Shown one piece after another: positions 1 to 7,818 of a DNA stretch of 29,477 bases. Position 1 is the first letter of the stretch. Every line of letters begins with the position of its first letter. The stretch is from the IMG/VR virus record IMGVR_UViG_3300009537_000121, positions 1-29,477 of that record, one strand, 5' to 3'. The DNA is from a virus. The notes beneath the pieces were generated by a model. The model did not search any database. It was not told the DNA's origin and was given only the letters and a program-made list of their open reading frames with translations. A program made the translations under genes and the position numbers.

Positions 1-1
1 G

Positions 2-103
2 GTCGCGGAGCTGCAGAAGGTTCTGGCAGAACTTGCGGATGCGACGGAGAAACTGCACAGGTTTAATGCCGAGCGTGAGGCGTTGAAGGCGAGGTTGGGC
101 TAA
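2..103 (+). CDS. C-terminal end of an unknown coiled-coil protein (partial)
   Basis: The frame beginning at base 2 is open from the window edge to a TAA at 101-103 and gives 33 residues. They are rich in Ala, Glu, Leu and Lys with heptad-like spacing, so this looks like the end of a coiled coil. The TAA shares its last A with the ATG of the next gene (TAATG), the junction type used repeatedly on this strand, which supports real translation. The body of the gene lies outside the window, so no function can be given. Confidence 0.6.
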   Translation, partial: VAELQKVLAELADATEKLHRFNAEREALKARLG

Positions 104-525
104 TGGCAATCGACTACACGGTACTTAAGACAGAGCTGACAACGGACCCGAATGGCTACGGCTTCGCCGCGCACGTCGCGAGTGGCACGACATGGAAGCT
201 AGCGGAGATGATGAACGAGGTGCGCGGCTCGATCAGCGTCTACCGCAGCGCGGTGCCCGCGTGGGAGATCGTCGCCAACACCGTCAAGGCTGACTACGAC
301 GCCCTGACGGCGGGCGACAAGCAACTCTACGGCATCCTCGTCTCCACCGGCACACTCGACACAACGGACGCCCGCGTGCGCTCGATGTTCGCGTCCATCT
401 TTGGCGCGGGTACGACCACGCGGACGAATCTCGTGGCGATGGCGTCCCGCAACGGCTCGCGCTCGGAACAGTTATTCAATCAGAGCGTCAGCAGCGAAGA
501 CTGCTCGAAGGCGTTGAGGAGCTAA
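103..525 (+). CDS. Hypothetical phage protein in the virion module, 140 aa
   Basis: The ATG at 103 overlaps the upstream stop as TAATG. The 140-aa product has no signal peptide or membrane segment. Its N-terminal half is mixed charged and polar; the C-terminal part is rich in Ser, Thr and Asn. I do not recognise a named domain. Small proteins of this size are common just before tail genes in podovirus-like genomes, so a minor virion or assembly role is an inference from position. The next gene starts one base after its stop, pointing to a shared transcript. Confidence 0.75.
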   Translation: MAIDYTVLKTELTTDPNGYGFAAHVASGTTWKLAEMMNEVRGSISVYRSAVPAWEIVANTVKADYDALTAGDKQLYGILVSTGTLDTTDARVRSMFASIFGAGTTTRTNLVAMASRNGSRSEQLFNQSVSSEDCSKALRS

Positions 526-526
526 C

Positions 527-973
527 ATGCCAAGCAAAATTCTGTGGGATGCCGCAGCAGCGAGTGAAGGCGATGTTCTAACAACGACGCTGGACAACTT
601 AGCGGACGCTGCGTGGTGCGCGGTTGGCGCTGAGTATGACAACAGCGCCGACCTGATCCAGTATTTCAAGGCGCGCCTGTCGGTGACGTTCGGGTCTGCC
701 CCGGGCGCTACGGGCTACGTCAGCCTGTACGCTATCACGGCGCTCGACGGCACCAACTACGAGACGCTCGATACCGACAACGACCCGCGCGCCGACAAGC
801 TTGTGGCGGTCATCAGCGTGATCGACAGTACATCGGCGCAGCTTCGCGACAGCGGCATCTTCGTGTTGCCGCCGTCCAAGGTGAAGTTCGTGCTCAAGAA
901 TAGCGCCGGTCAGGCGTTCCCTGCGTCCGGCTCGAAGGTGACCCTCTACAGCTTCTCCGACGAAGGTCAGTAG
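527..973 (+). CDS. Probable minor virion protein, 148 aa, beta-rich
   Basis: It starts at ATG 527, directly after the TAA of the preceding gene. The protein looks beta-rich: alternating hydrophobic and polar stretches (YVSLYAIT, KVKFVLKN, KVTLYSF) resemble a jelly-roll or Ig-like fold used by phage decoration or neck proteins. There is no signal peptide. The fold is my guess from composition; I cannot name a family. It sits in a packed series of virion-type genes, which supports a structural role. Confidence 0.75.
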   Translation: MPSKILWDAAAASEGDVLTTTLDNLADAAWCAVGAEYDNSADLIQYFKARLSVTFGSAPGATGYVSLYAITALDGTNYETLDTDNDPRADKLVAVISVIDSTSAQLRDSGIFVLPPSKVKFVLKNSAGQAFPASGSKVTLYSFSDEGQ

Positions 974-976
974 TTA

Positions 977-2599
977 GTGATCTACGTCAAAAAGCGGACT
1001 CCGCTGTGGCCGGACCCGAGGGTTAAACCTCCGTTCGGCGCAGCGGAGATCGACTGGGGGCATCCGCTGGCGCGGGGGTTGCGTGTTGCCTCGATTGTGT
1101 TCGACGGGACGCAGCCAATCCCCAATGATTTGGTTCGCACTGATCCTTGGGGAACAGGTGGTACAGATCCGATACCAGCGCTGTCTCGTTACGGGCAAAC
1201 GGCCTTTGCAAACAACGATGCGACGGCCTTTCTAAATCGTTCCACTGATCCATGGCTTACTGCGAGTACGACGCAGCCAATTAGCGTGTTTACGGTCTAT
1301 CAGCCCGTTGACGATAACAATGATCGCCATATTTTTAACCTTCAGGCTGGGCAGCGAGATTTCGCAGCCGTGAATGCGTGGAACTCAAACAACACCCTCG
1401 TCGGTATTGTGGATTCTGGTTTTACCGGCTATTCGGTTTCGCTCGGAGACATCGGTACATCGTCCATGCGTGCCGTTGGTGGTTCTTGGGGAGCTGCCGG
1501 GCTCAAAGGTTACCTTGATGGCGTCCTTAAGGGCACAAATACGAACCCAACGGCCCACCGACCCTGGGCGACAGGGAAAGACTTTCGTTGGCTTTCTTCT
1601 GGCGTTGGCGCGGATCGTCCACAGGGCCGCAGCCTGCTGATTTACGCCTGGGATCGTCAACTCACGGACAGCGAACAACTCCAGCTTGGCACCGGCGAGT
1701 TCTACGCCTTCCTGCGCCCGGTCGTGCGGCGCAAGTATTCCATCCCAGCACAGGTCACCATCGCCGGAGGCCATCGGCGATTCACGTCGGCGTTGTGGCC
1801 TGATAAGCACCAACAGCCGCGCTATGGCACGGCCGAGCTTGACCGTAGTCATCCGCTCATGCGAGGTATCCACCGTGTGTGGATGTATCTGCCGGGTGAT
1901 GTACCGTTTGGTCGTGACTACGCTGAGAACGGCTCGGTGACTCATAGCGGAGGTCAACCGGTCTACCCGTATGTGACGCAGGTTGGTGTCGGGCTACGAA
2001 TTGTAGCTGACACCTCTGGGCAGATCAACGTGAGTCAGAACATCTCGCCCACGACGACGTCCCCCTATTCGCATGCGATGTATGGACTTCCTTACAACAG
2101 CGGTGCGGTATGGCACGAAGTTAGTGGCCTGTATGGTGGTCGTGCGACGCGGTTCATTGCGGCCGGCAGCGCTCTCGATGCGCGCATGGCGGATTATCCA
2201 GCACAGGTCGAAGTACTGTCCATACAGCTCACGCCGTCGTTAGCACTGAATGTTCCACACCAACCCGGCTTGTCGTGGGCTGCTGGAACAGCGCGCGGAT
2301 ATTTTGATGGTGCTCTCATTGCAACCGACACCACGTCGCTCCCGACGTCGCATCATCTAACTGGCGGACTAACGAATTGCGCGATCATGTCGCAGTATGG
2401 CGCGACGCGAAACACGCCGTATTGGTTGCTGATGTGGCATCGAGAAGTGGCTGCGGAAGAATTCCGCTGGTTGTGGAATGAACCTTACGCCTTCCTCCGT
2501 CCCATCATCAGGCGACGATACTCAATTCCTGGCGCCGCTGCGCCGACATTTCAGCCCTCCTGGGCCGCTCGTTCTAACATCCTTATCGGGGTACATTAA
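977..2599 (+). CDS. Internally duplicated LamG/concanavalin A-like virion protein
   Basis: The 540-aa product starts at GTG 977, the first usable start after the stop at 971-973. It holds two tandem copies of one domain. Each copy opens with a related motif (L10-WPD with GAAEIDWGHPLARG; L273-WPD with GTAELDRSHPLMRG) and closes with YAFLRPVVRRKYSIP (from Y243) or YAFLRPIIRRRYSIP (from Y504). Between them are lectin-like beta stretches with the G-Y-x-D-G turn seen in LamG domains (LKGYLDGVLKG, ARGYFDGALIA). Single-domain relatives with an EPYAFLRP-type end are, to my knowledge, common phage virion proteins that probably bind glycans on the particle. Duplication is unusual. It ends in TAATG with the next gene. 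Confidence 0.8.
   Translation: MIYVKKRTPLWPDPRVKPPFGAAEIDWGHPLARGLRVASIVFDGTQPIPNDLVRTDPWGTGGTDPIPALSRYGQTAFANNDATAFLNRSTDPWLTASTTQPISVFTVYQPVDDNNDRHIFNLQAGQRDFAAVNAWNSNNTLVGIVDSGFTGYSVSLGDIGTSSMRAVGGSWGAAGLKGYLDGVLKGTNTNPTAHRPWATGKDFRWLSSGVGADRPQGRSLLIYAWDRQLTDSEQLQLGTGEFYAFLRPVVRRKYSIPAQVTIAGGHRRFTSALWPDKHQQPRYGTAELDRSHPLMRGIHRVWMYLPGDVPFGRDYAENGSVTHSGGQPVYPYVTQVGVGLRIVADTSGQINVSQNISPTTTSPYSHAMYGLPYNSGAVWHEVSGLYGGRATRFIAAGSALDARMADYPAQVEVLSIQLTPSLALNVPHQPGLSWAAGTARGYFDGALIATDTTSLPTSHHLTGGLTNCAIMSQYGATRNTPYWLLMWHREVAAEEFRWLWNEPYAFLRPIIRRRYSIPGAAAPTFQPSWAARSNILIGVH
1004..2530 (+). repeat. Tandem domain duplication inside the lectin-like gene
   Basis: Copy 1 runs from about 1004 to 1747 and copy 2 from about 1793 to 2530, a period of 261 to 263 codons. 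The conserved ends of the copies are easily aligned at protein level, while the middle sections have drifted strongly, so this is an old duplication rather than a recent one. Confidence 0.75.
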
Positions 2600-3297
2600 T
2601 GAAGAAAAACGTCGCTAGCCAAGTTATCGGCGCACAGATGATAACAGCGGCCGATGGCACTGCATTTACGGGCGCTGTATCGGTCGTCGTAACCATCGAC
2701 GGTGGTACACAGAGTGCGGGCGGCGGCACTGGTCCGACTCATGAAGGCAATGGGTATCATTCTTACATCCCGACGCAGCCTGAAACCAACGGAGACATTG
2801 TTGCATTTACGTTCACAGGCACGGGCGCTATTCCCGTAACTGTACAGGTATACACGACGTTCCCACAGACAGTTGACAACGCTACGAATATCGCTGCGAT
2901 CAAGACCGACACGGCGGCGATTCTCGTCGATACCGGCACGACGCTCGACGCGGCGCTAGCGGTGGTCGATGCCAACGTGGATGCGATCCTCGTCGACACG
3001 GGGACCACACTCGACGCCGCCTTGGCTGTCGTTGACGCAAACGTCGACGCGATCCTTGCCGACACCGGCACCGACGGCGTCGTCGTGGCCGCAGGTAGCA
3101 AGACTGGTTACTCGTTGGCAAACGTTGATGGTGTCGCGTTCGCCGACTACATGGAATCAATCTTGGCGGCGTTGTTTGGTGTGGCTGCGCCCTCGGGAAG
3201 TACAGTCGCCTTCAAGAAGCGTGATGGCACTACGACCAAGGTTACCGTCACTTATGGCGCCAGCGATGGCGAACGTACTGGTAGCGTCATTGCCTAA
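2599..3297 (+). CDS. Virion/adhesin-like protein with 22-residue repeats, 232 aa
   Basis: ATG 2599 overlaps the previous stop as TAATG. Residues 1 to about 95 look like an Ig-like beta domain (AVSVVVTIDGG, HSYIPTQPETNGD, VTVQVYTTFPQ). From about residue 96 a helical repeat begins: one 22-residue unit occurs twice without a single amino-acid change (residues 107-128 and 129-150), followed by a broken third copy. A C-terminal domain of about 65 residues follows. Repeats of the type ILVDTGTTLD appear in phage fibre and head-fibre proteins, where they probably form a trimeric stalk. A head or tail fibre or decoration role is an inference. It joins the next gene as TAATG. Confidence 0.75.
   Translation: MKKNVASQVIGAQMITAADGTAFTGAVSVVVTIDGGTQSAGGGTGPTHEGNGYHSYIPTQPETNGDIVAFTFTGTGAIPVTVQVYTTFPQTVDNATNIAAIKTDTAAILVDTGTTLDAALAVVDANVDAILVDTGTTLDAALAVVDANVDAILADTGTDGVVVAAGSKTGYSLANVDGVAFADYMESILAALFGVAAPSGSTVAFKKRDGTTTKVTVTYGASDGERTGSVIA
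2917..3048 (+). repeat. Two 66-bp units encoding an identical 22-residue repeat
   Basis: Units 2917-2982 and 2983-3048 encode the same 22 residues, yet 16 of the 22 codons differ by synonymous changes. A degenerate third unit starts at 3049 (AILADTGTD). Confidence 0.9.
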
Positions 3298-3677
3298 TGG
3301 CACGGAGACACTGGCATCCTAAAGATACGGTCGATGCTCATTGGTATGACAAACATTGGGCATTGGCTCTCACGCCCGCGCCAGAGAGCCATTGGGCACA
3401 AAAGCACTTTGTCGGCCAGCACTGGCATGACACGCACTGGCTTGGCACCGAACCGCCGCTTATCGATGTCGGGGCGGCGATCTCGTGGACTCGTGGTGGT
3501 GTGGTTCCTGTGAGATACCTTGTAGGCCAGACGCGGAACGTCGTTCCTGTGGAAACCGTTGGCGCGTGGGACATTGGCGTTGTCCCAGTGAAGGAATATG
3601 TTGGACCAGCTAACGTGGTGCCTGTACGCGAGGCGCCCACCGAAACGCCGCGCGTTAAAGTGGTGAAAACGCAATGA
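3297..3677 (+). CDS. His-Trp-repeat protein with four VVPV motifs, 126 aa
   Basis: The ATG at 3297 overlaps the upstream TAA. The first 50 residues contain six His-Trp dyads plus one His-Phe (HWHPKD, DAHWYDKHW, ESHWAQKHF, QHWHDTHW). The second half, about residues 67-112, repeats the motif VVPV four times, each within a context like G-VVPV-x-x-x-VG. No signal peptide or membrane segment is present. I have seen short HW-rich repeats in other phage virion-region proteins but know no assigned function. Aromatic stacking, metal binding or membrane-interface insertion are guesses. The gene overlaps the glycosyltransferase that follows by ATGA. Confidence 0.75.
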   Translation: MARRHWHPKDTVDAHWYDKHWALALTPAPESHWAQKHFVGQHWHDTHWLGTEPPLIDVGAAISWTRGGVVPVRYLVGQTRNVVPVETVGAWDIGVVPVKEYVGPANVVPVREAPTETPRVKVVKTQ

Positions 3678-4318
3678 TCGTCACTGTGAAGGTTGGTGAC
3701 AAGTACGGTCCTGAATACGTCAATAGATTGGCGCGGGCGGTACTTACGCATACGATGTCAGGCGTGGGCTTCCTTTGTTTGACGGACGATCCCAAGGGAA
3801 TCACCTGTGCAACAGCCCCAATTGAGACCAGCGATCCGGGATGGTGGGCCAAACTCGTACTTTTCAAGCCACATCCCGCGCTTGCGGGTTCCCGTGTTGT
3901 GTTCATGGACCTCGATACTGTGATCGTCGGTAACATCGACTTCTTGTTCGACTACGATGGTCCATTTGCCATTCTACGTGATTTCTACGTGCCGACTGGA
4001 TTCGGTAGCGCGATAATGTCAATCGCGCCTGGGTTTGGTCGCTCTGCTATCTGGGACGCCTTTCGCTACCGCGCACAACACTATATCAAAACGATGCATG
4101 GCGATCAGGACTTGATCCGTTGTGTGGTCCCTCGTGCTGATCTATGGCAAGACATGTTTCCCGATAAGATTGTTAGCTACAAGGTGCATTGCACAAAGAT
4201 CGTACCGGCAGGTGCTCGTATCGTGTGTTTTCATGGGGAGCCTAAGCCGCACGATCTTCCCGAGGGACACTCGTTGAGACAAGTGTGGGAGGATGGGCGT
4301 GTACCTGTTACCAACTAG
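3674..4318 (+). CDS. Glycosyltransferase, GT8-like (GT-A fold)
   Basis: The 214-aa protein carries the signs of a nucleotide-sugar glycosyltransferase close to family GT8: FMDLDTVIVGNID at residues 77-89 with the metal-binding DxD (D79, D81), HGDQD at 142-146, and a C-terminal CFHGEPKPHD at 185-194, matching the H-x-G-x-x-K end motif that contacts the diphosphate. It lacks a signal peptide and should act in the cytoplasm. ATG 3674 is coupled to the previous gene by ATGA. The substrate is unknown. Lying between virion genes, it may glycosylate a particle protein; modifying DNA or host surface sugar precursors is possible but less suggested by position. Sugar donor cannot be read from sequence. 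Confidence 0.85.
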   Translation: MIVTVKVGDKYGPEYVNRLARAVLTHTMSGVGFLCLTDDPKGITCATAPIETSDPGWWAKLVLFKPHPALAGSRVVFMDLDTVIVGNIDFLFDYDGPFAILRDFYVPTGFGSAIMSIAPGFGRSAIWDAFRYRAQHYIKTMHGDQDLIRCVVPRADLWQDMFPDKIVSYKVHCTKIVPAGARIVCFHGEPKPHDLPEGHSLRQVWEDGRVPVTN

Positions 4319-4964
4319 AGGACGCCCAGCAGGCTTAGCGAGGTTTGCGGCTGCGTATGTAAAAACCGACGCCGTCATGCGCGTTTTGGTCATCATGGAT
4401 GAAGACGATTCGACATTGCCGGAGTATCGCAAGCTTGCGCTGCCAAAGAATTGGCTTCGTCTCTACACACCATCCGAGCCACAAGGCGTCGGTCCCAAAC
4501 TAAACCATGCCTTTGCATTATTTCATCACGAGCCGTTCTACGGTTTGGTCTCGGACGATGTTGTTCCGCAAACCAATGGTTGGGATACCATACTAGCGGG
4601 CGCTGCGGGCGCCTGGAATGTGGCGTGGCCTGACGATACGATCCAGCGTGAAAAGCTGTGTACCCATCACGTTGTCGGCGGCGACCTTGCACGTGCTGTT
4701 GGCTGGTTTGCGCTACCAGGTTTGCGCGCAATCTATGGTGACAACGCGTGGATGCACATTGGCAGCGAGATTGGGCGTCTACATTACCGCGCTGATGTGG
4801 TTTACGATCACTTGCATTGGTCAGTTGGCAAAGCACCTTACGATGCAAGTTATGAGAGTCACAAGCTTTGCCGTGATGATCGGATCGTGTTTGAGACTTG
4901 GCAACAGGCGCCCGCTACGCGCGAGTGGCTAGGCGACCTGCGAGGAATGTTAAATGGCAAGTGA
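4293..4964 (+). CDS. Second glycosyltransferase-like protein (GT2-like, GT-A fold)
   Basis: The 223-aa product overlaps the preceding glycosyltransferase by 26 nt. Its N-terminus (VYLLPTRGRPAGLARF) resembles the first strand and loop of GT2-type enzymes. MDEDDS at 35-40 and LVSDDVVP at 85-92 (D88, D89 as a DxD-like metal site) follow in the expected order. NGWDTIL at 95-101 and the H-rich stretch around 125 (HHVVGGD) would line the acceptor side. There is no signal peptide or membrane segment, so it is a soluble cytoplasmic enzyme. Tight coupling with the GT8-like gene suggests they work together, for example adding two sugars in sequence. Activity and acceptor are unproven. Confidence 0.7.
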   Translation: MGVYLLPTRGRPAGLARFAAAYVKTDAVMRVLVIMDEDDSTLPEYRKLALPKNWLRLYTPSEPQGVGPKLNHAFALFHHEPFYGLVSDDVVPQTNGWDTILAGAAGAWNVAWPDDTIQREKLCTHHVVGGDLARAVGWFALPGLRAIYGDNAWMHIGSEIGRLHYRADVVYDHLHWSVGKAPYDASYESHKLCRDDRIVFETWQQAPATREWLGDLRGMLNGK

Positions 4965-5556
4965 GACAGATTTCTTGAATGACGCTCTAGGTCAGATTAG
5001 CCAACCCGCGATTGCCAGCATCGACGATGGCACGCCAAATGCGGTTTGGTGCAAAACATACTGGCCACAGTTGCGCAAAGCGTTATTGCGCGCACACCAC
5101 TGGAACTTTGCCGAAGATCGCGTCGAGCTCGCACAGGAAGCAGTAGCTCCGCTATTCGAGTTTTCCTATGCATACGCATTGCCTGCGGATCTTGTGAAGA
5201 TCAAGGTTTACAATGGCAACATTGTTGCTAACACCACGTTTGATCCGGATGCTTGGATGATCTTCCAAGGGTTTTATAAAGTCGAGGGGCGTAGTCTCTA
5301 TTCTAACGATGGGCAAGCCAAGATTGTGTACGTGAAGGACGTCGAGAATCCCAATCTATGGGATGCGCTGTTTTATCAGGCAGCGTCAGCATGGCTTGCT
5401 AGCAAGCTGGCACTGCCAATCCGTAAGGACCCAGGTTTGTCCAAAGCTCTGTTAGAGCAGGCGATGGGTCTGTTGTTGCCGTTGGCAGCGGCCGTTGACG
5501 GCCAAGAAGGTAGTGTGCTTGCATACGCGGTTGACGATCTTACGTGGGGGCGCTAA
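4954..5556 (+). CDS. Tail tubular protein A-like adaptor (T7 gp11-like)
   Basis: At 200 aa it matches the size of T7 gp11 (196 aa), the ring that joins portal to nozzle. Typical features are the N-terminal NDALGQIS helix, the LRKALLRAHHWNFA stretch at about residues 41-54 and YAYALPADLVKIKVY at about 72-86, which in this family reads as W-x-F-A followed by a tyrosine-rich Y-x-LP-x-D strand. ATG 4954 lies inside the preceding gene, an 11-nt overlap. The gene immediately downstream is tail tubular B-like, the standard gp11-gp12 order in podoviruses, which strengthens the call. Confidence 0.85.
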   Translation: MASETDFLNDALGQISQPAIASIDDGTPNAVWCKTYWPQLRKALLRAHHWNFAEDRVELAQEAVAPLFEFSYAYALPADLVKIKVYNGNIVANTTFDPDAWMIFQGFYKVEGRSLYSNDGQAKIVYVKDVENPNLWDALFYQAASAWLASKLALPIRKDPGLSKALLEQAMGLLLPLAAAVDGQEGSVLAYAVDDLTWGR

Positions 5557-7818
5557 TTGGCGACTGTTCGTAGGCTACTGACCAACTTTTCGAAAGGTGA
5601 GTTGTCGCCACTCGTTGAGGGGCGCCCTGATCTGGCGGCGTACTTCGAGGGGTGTCGTACGCTAGAGAATTGGCTTGTGCTGCGCCAAGGCGGCGCCCGG
5701 TCGCGGCCTGGCACGCGCTTTGTCGCCGAAGTCAAACATTCTACCAAAGACACAATCTTGATCCCATTCCAGGCTAGCGTTGCTGCCTCCTACATGTTGG
5801 AGTTTGGTGATACTTACATTCGCTTCTACAAGGACAAAGCGCCGATTCTGTCTGGTGGTATCCCGGTAGAGATCGCATCTCCGTACACCGAAGCCCAGCT
5901 ACGTAACATACATTTCACACAGTCTGTGGACGTGCTGTTTCTGTTCCATCCTGATGTTCCACAACAAAAGTTGTCTAGGATTTCGGATACCAGCTGGACC
6001 ATTTTGCCAGCGGTCTACGACCCACCGCCTTCGTTCGAAGACGACACAGACATTTCGGGTGGCACTGTCACCCTGACGCCCGCCGCGACTACCGGCACTA
6101 GCGTAATCTTCACTGCTTCAGCGGCGGTTTTCTTGGCGGGCGACATCGGGCGCCAAATCATCTACGGATCGTCCTATGCCACCATTGTAGCATTCGGCGC
6201 GAGCGCCGGCGATACGGCTTCGCCGAACGACCATGTTCGGGCTGATATCTTAGCCACGTTTCCAGGCACCGGTCCGATCCCGGCGGGCGATTGGCTTCTG
6301 CGTTTGTCACCACAGGTGACGCTTGATCCGGACAAAAAGGAGCCTGTGGGCACTCAAGTTACGCTTGTAGCGGGCGGCAATGCATTTCGTGCCGCAGATG
6401 TTGGTAAATTTATCACAATTTACGGTGGTCTGGTCAAAATCACACAATTTGACTCGGTTACGCAAGTCAAGGGCGAGATCAAAAGTGTGATGGCCGGCAC
6501 CGACGATGCAAATCCAGCCGCGGCGCCTGCTGGTGCGTGGACTTTGGAGATAGAATCGTGGTCTACAACCAATGGTTTCCCTGCTACCGGCGAATTTTAT
6601 CAAGGTCGTCTTGGTCAAGCGCGCACTCCGAAGCAAAAAACAAGCTTTTGGCTATCACAATCGGATAATTTCGATGGTTACGCGGTGGGCGCCGAAGCAG
6701 ATCGTGCTTTGGAGTACACAATCGCAAGTCGGGCGCTGAATCAGCTAGAATGGATCGCTGATAACATAGATATGTTCATCGGTTCCGCTGGATCGGAGCA
6801 TCGCGTGACGTCTGGGCGCGAAAATGAGCCGTTGGGCGGTGACGTCACGCCTTTGGTGACGAGAATCACGGGACATGGTAGCGCCAGCATTCAACCTGTG
6901 GTCATTGGTCGCCGAACGATCTTCGTTGATCGTAGTAGGCGCAAAGTTTTGCTCATCGGCTTTGATCTCGAAGAGGACGGGTTCGACACACCCGAGATCA
7001 CGGGGTTGGCGGAACATATCACTGCAAGTGGTATCCGGCTTGGGCCATCAGCGTTCGCTACGCGACCTGATCCTCGGATTTACTATGTACGCGAGGACGG
7101 ACAAGCGATAACGCTAACCTATTTCAAGAATGAGAAAGTTGTTGGGTTCACTAGATTGACCACTGAAGGCACGTTTGAGTCGCATGGTGTCATTCCACAA
7201 GTGGCACCTAGTCCAGATCAAGTTTGGGCGCTCGTTAAGCGGACCATAAATGGTGTTACGAAGCGTTATGTAGAAGTTTTCGACGAGGACGCGAGCGAAC
7301 TGGCAGGGCGGGCGTGGACTTCCATCGAGACAGACTGTGCCAAAGTTTACGATCTCGCGGGTACGCCAACCACGGTCTTGACCGGCTTGGGTCACCTGGA
7401 AGGCAAAACCGTGGACGTTATCACTGATGGTTCGTATCGTGGAACCAAGGTGGTGGCATCGGCACAGATAACCTTGACGGAAGCGGCGTCGGAAACCGCC
7501 GAAGTTGGCTTGCATTTCGATGGCACATTGACTACGATGCGCCCAGCCGTCGAAGGAATGATGGTCGAAGGCTTGCCGCGCTCGTGGAAGAAGCTATGGG
7601 CGCGGGTTTTGAATTCAATGGGCGGCAAGCTCAATGGCATTGAGTTGGTTTACCCAACCGTGCCGTTGACGACACGCCCACTCTACACTGGCGATGTCGA
7701 AATCACAACCTACGCGGTCACTGACACAGATGGCGCTGTCACATTGCTTCGCGACAAGCCATATCCGATGACAGTGCTAGCTTTGTTTGGTGAAGTGGAG
7801 TTTGGCACCCTTGGCTAA
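5557..7818 (+). CDS. Tail tubular protein B-like nozzle protein (T7 gp12-like)
   Basis: The 753-aa protein compares with 794 aa for T7 gp12. Its N-terminus is diagnostic: NFSKGELSPLVEGRPDLA, GCRTLENWLVLRQGGA, RSRPGTRFVAEVKH, then LIPFQ and YMLEFGDTYIRFYKD, the conserved opening of podovirus nozzle proteins. The central section is beta-rich, as expected for a six-fold beta-propeller tube. The start is a rare TTG at 5557, placed immediately after the stop of the adaptor gene; translation from it gives the expected N-terminus, and no ATG lies close. It would form the tail tip below the adaptor ring. Confidence 0.9.
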   Translation: MATVRRLLTNFSKGELSPLVEGRPDLAAYFEGCRTLENWLVLRQGGARSRPGTRFVAEVKHSTKDTILIPFQASVAASYMLEFGDTYIRFYKDKAPILSGGIPVEIASPYTEAQLRNIHFTQSVDVLFLFHPDVPQQKLSRISDTSWTILPAVYDPPPSFEDDTDISGGTVTLTPAATTGTSVIFTASAAVFLAGDIGRQIIYGSSYATIVAFGASAGDTASPNDHVRADILATFPGTGPIPAGDWLLRLSPQVTLDPDKKEPVGTQVTLVAGGNAFRAADVGKFITIYGGLVKITQFDSVTQVKGEIKSVMAGTDDANPAAAPAGAWTLEIESWSTTNGFPATGEFYQGRLGQARTPKQKTSFWLSQSDNFDGYAVGAEADRALEYTIASRALNQLEWIADNIDMFIGSAGSEHRVTSGRENEPLGGDVTPLVTRITGHGSASIQPVVIGRRTIFVDRSRRKVLLIGFDLEEDGFDTPEITGLAEHITASGIRLGPSAFATRPDPRIYYVREDGQAITLTYFKNEKVVGFTRLTTEGTFESHGVIPQVAPSPDQVWALVKRTINGVTKRYVEVFDEDASELAGRAWTSIETDCAKVYDLAGTPTTVLTGLGHLEGKTVDVITDGSYRGTKVVASAQITLTEAASETAEVGLHFDGTLTTMRPAVEGMMVEGLPRSWKKLWARVLNSMGGKLNGIELVYPTVPLTTRPLYTGDVEITTYAVTDTDGAVTLLRDKPYPMTVLALFGEVEFGTLG

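Noticed and set aside
1385-1957. 190-aa minus-strand open frame
   Set aside because: Opposite the lectin-like gene, Arg/His-rich, no start signal or coupled neighbours.
3297-3677. HW-rich stretch as a CRISPR-like or DNA repeat array
   Set aside because: The similarity is in protein dyads with irregular spacing, not in regular DNA repeats.
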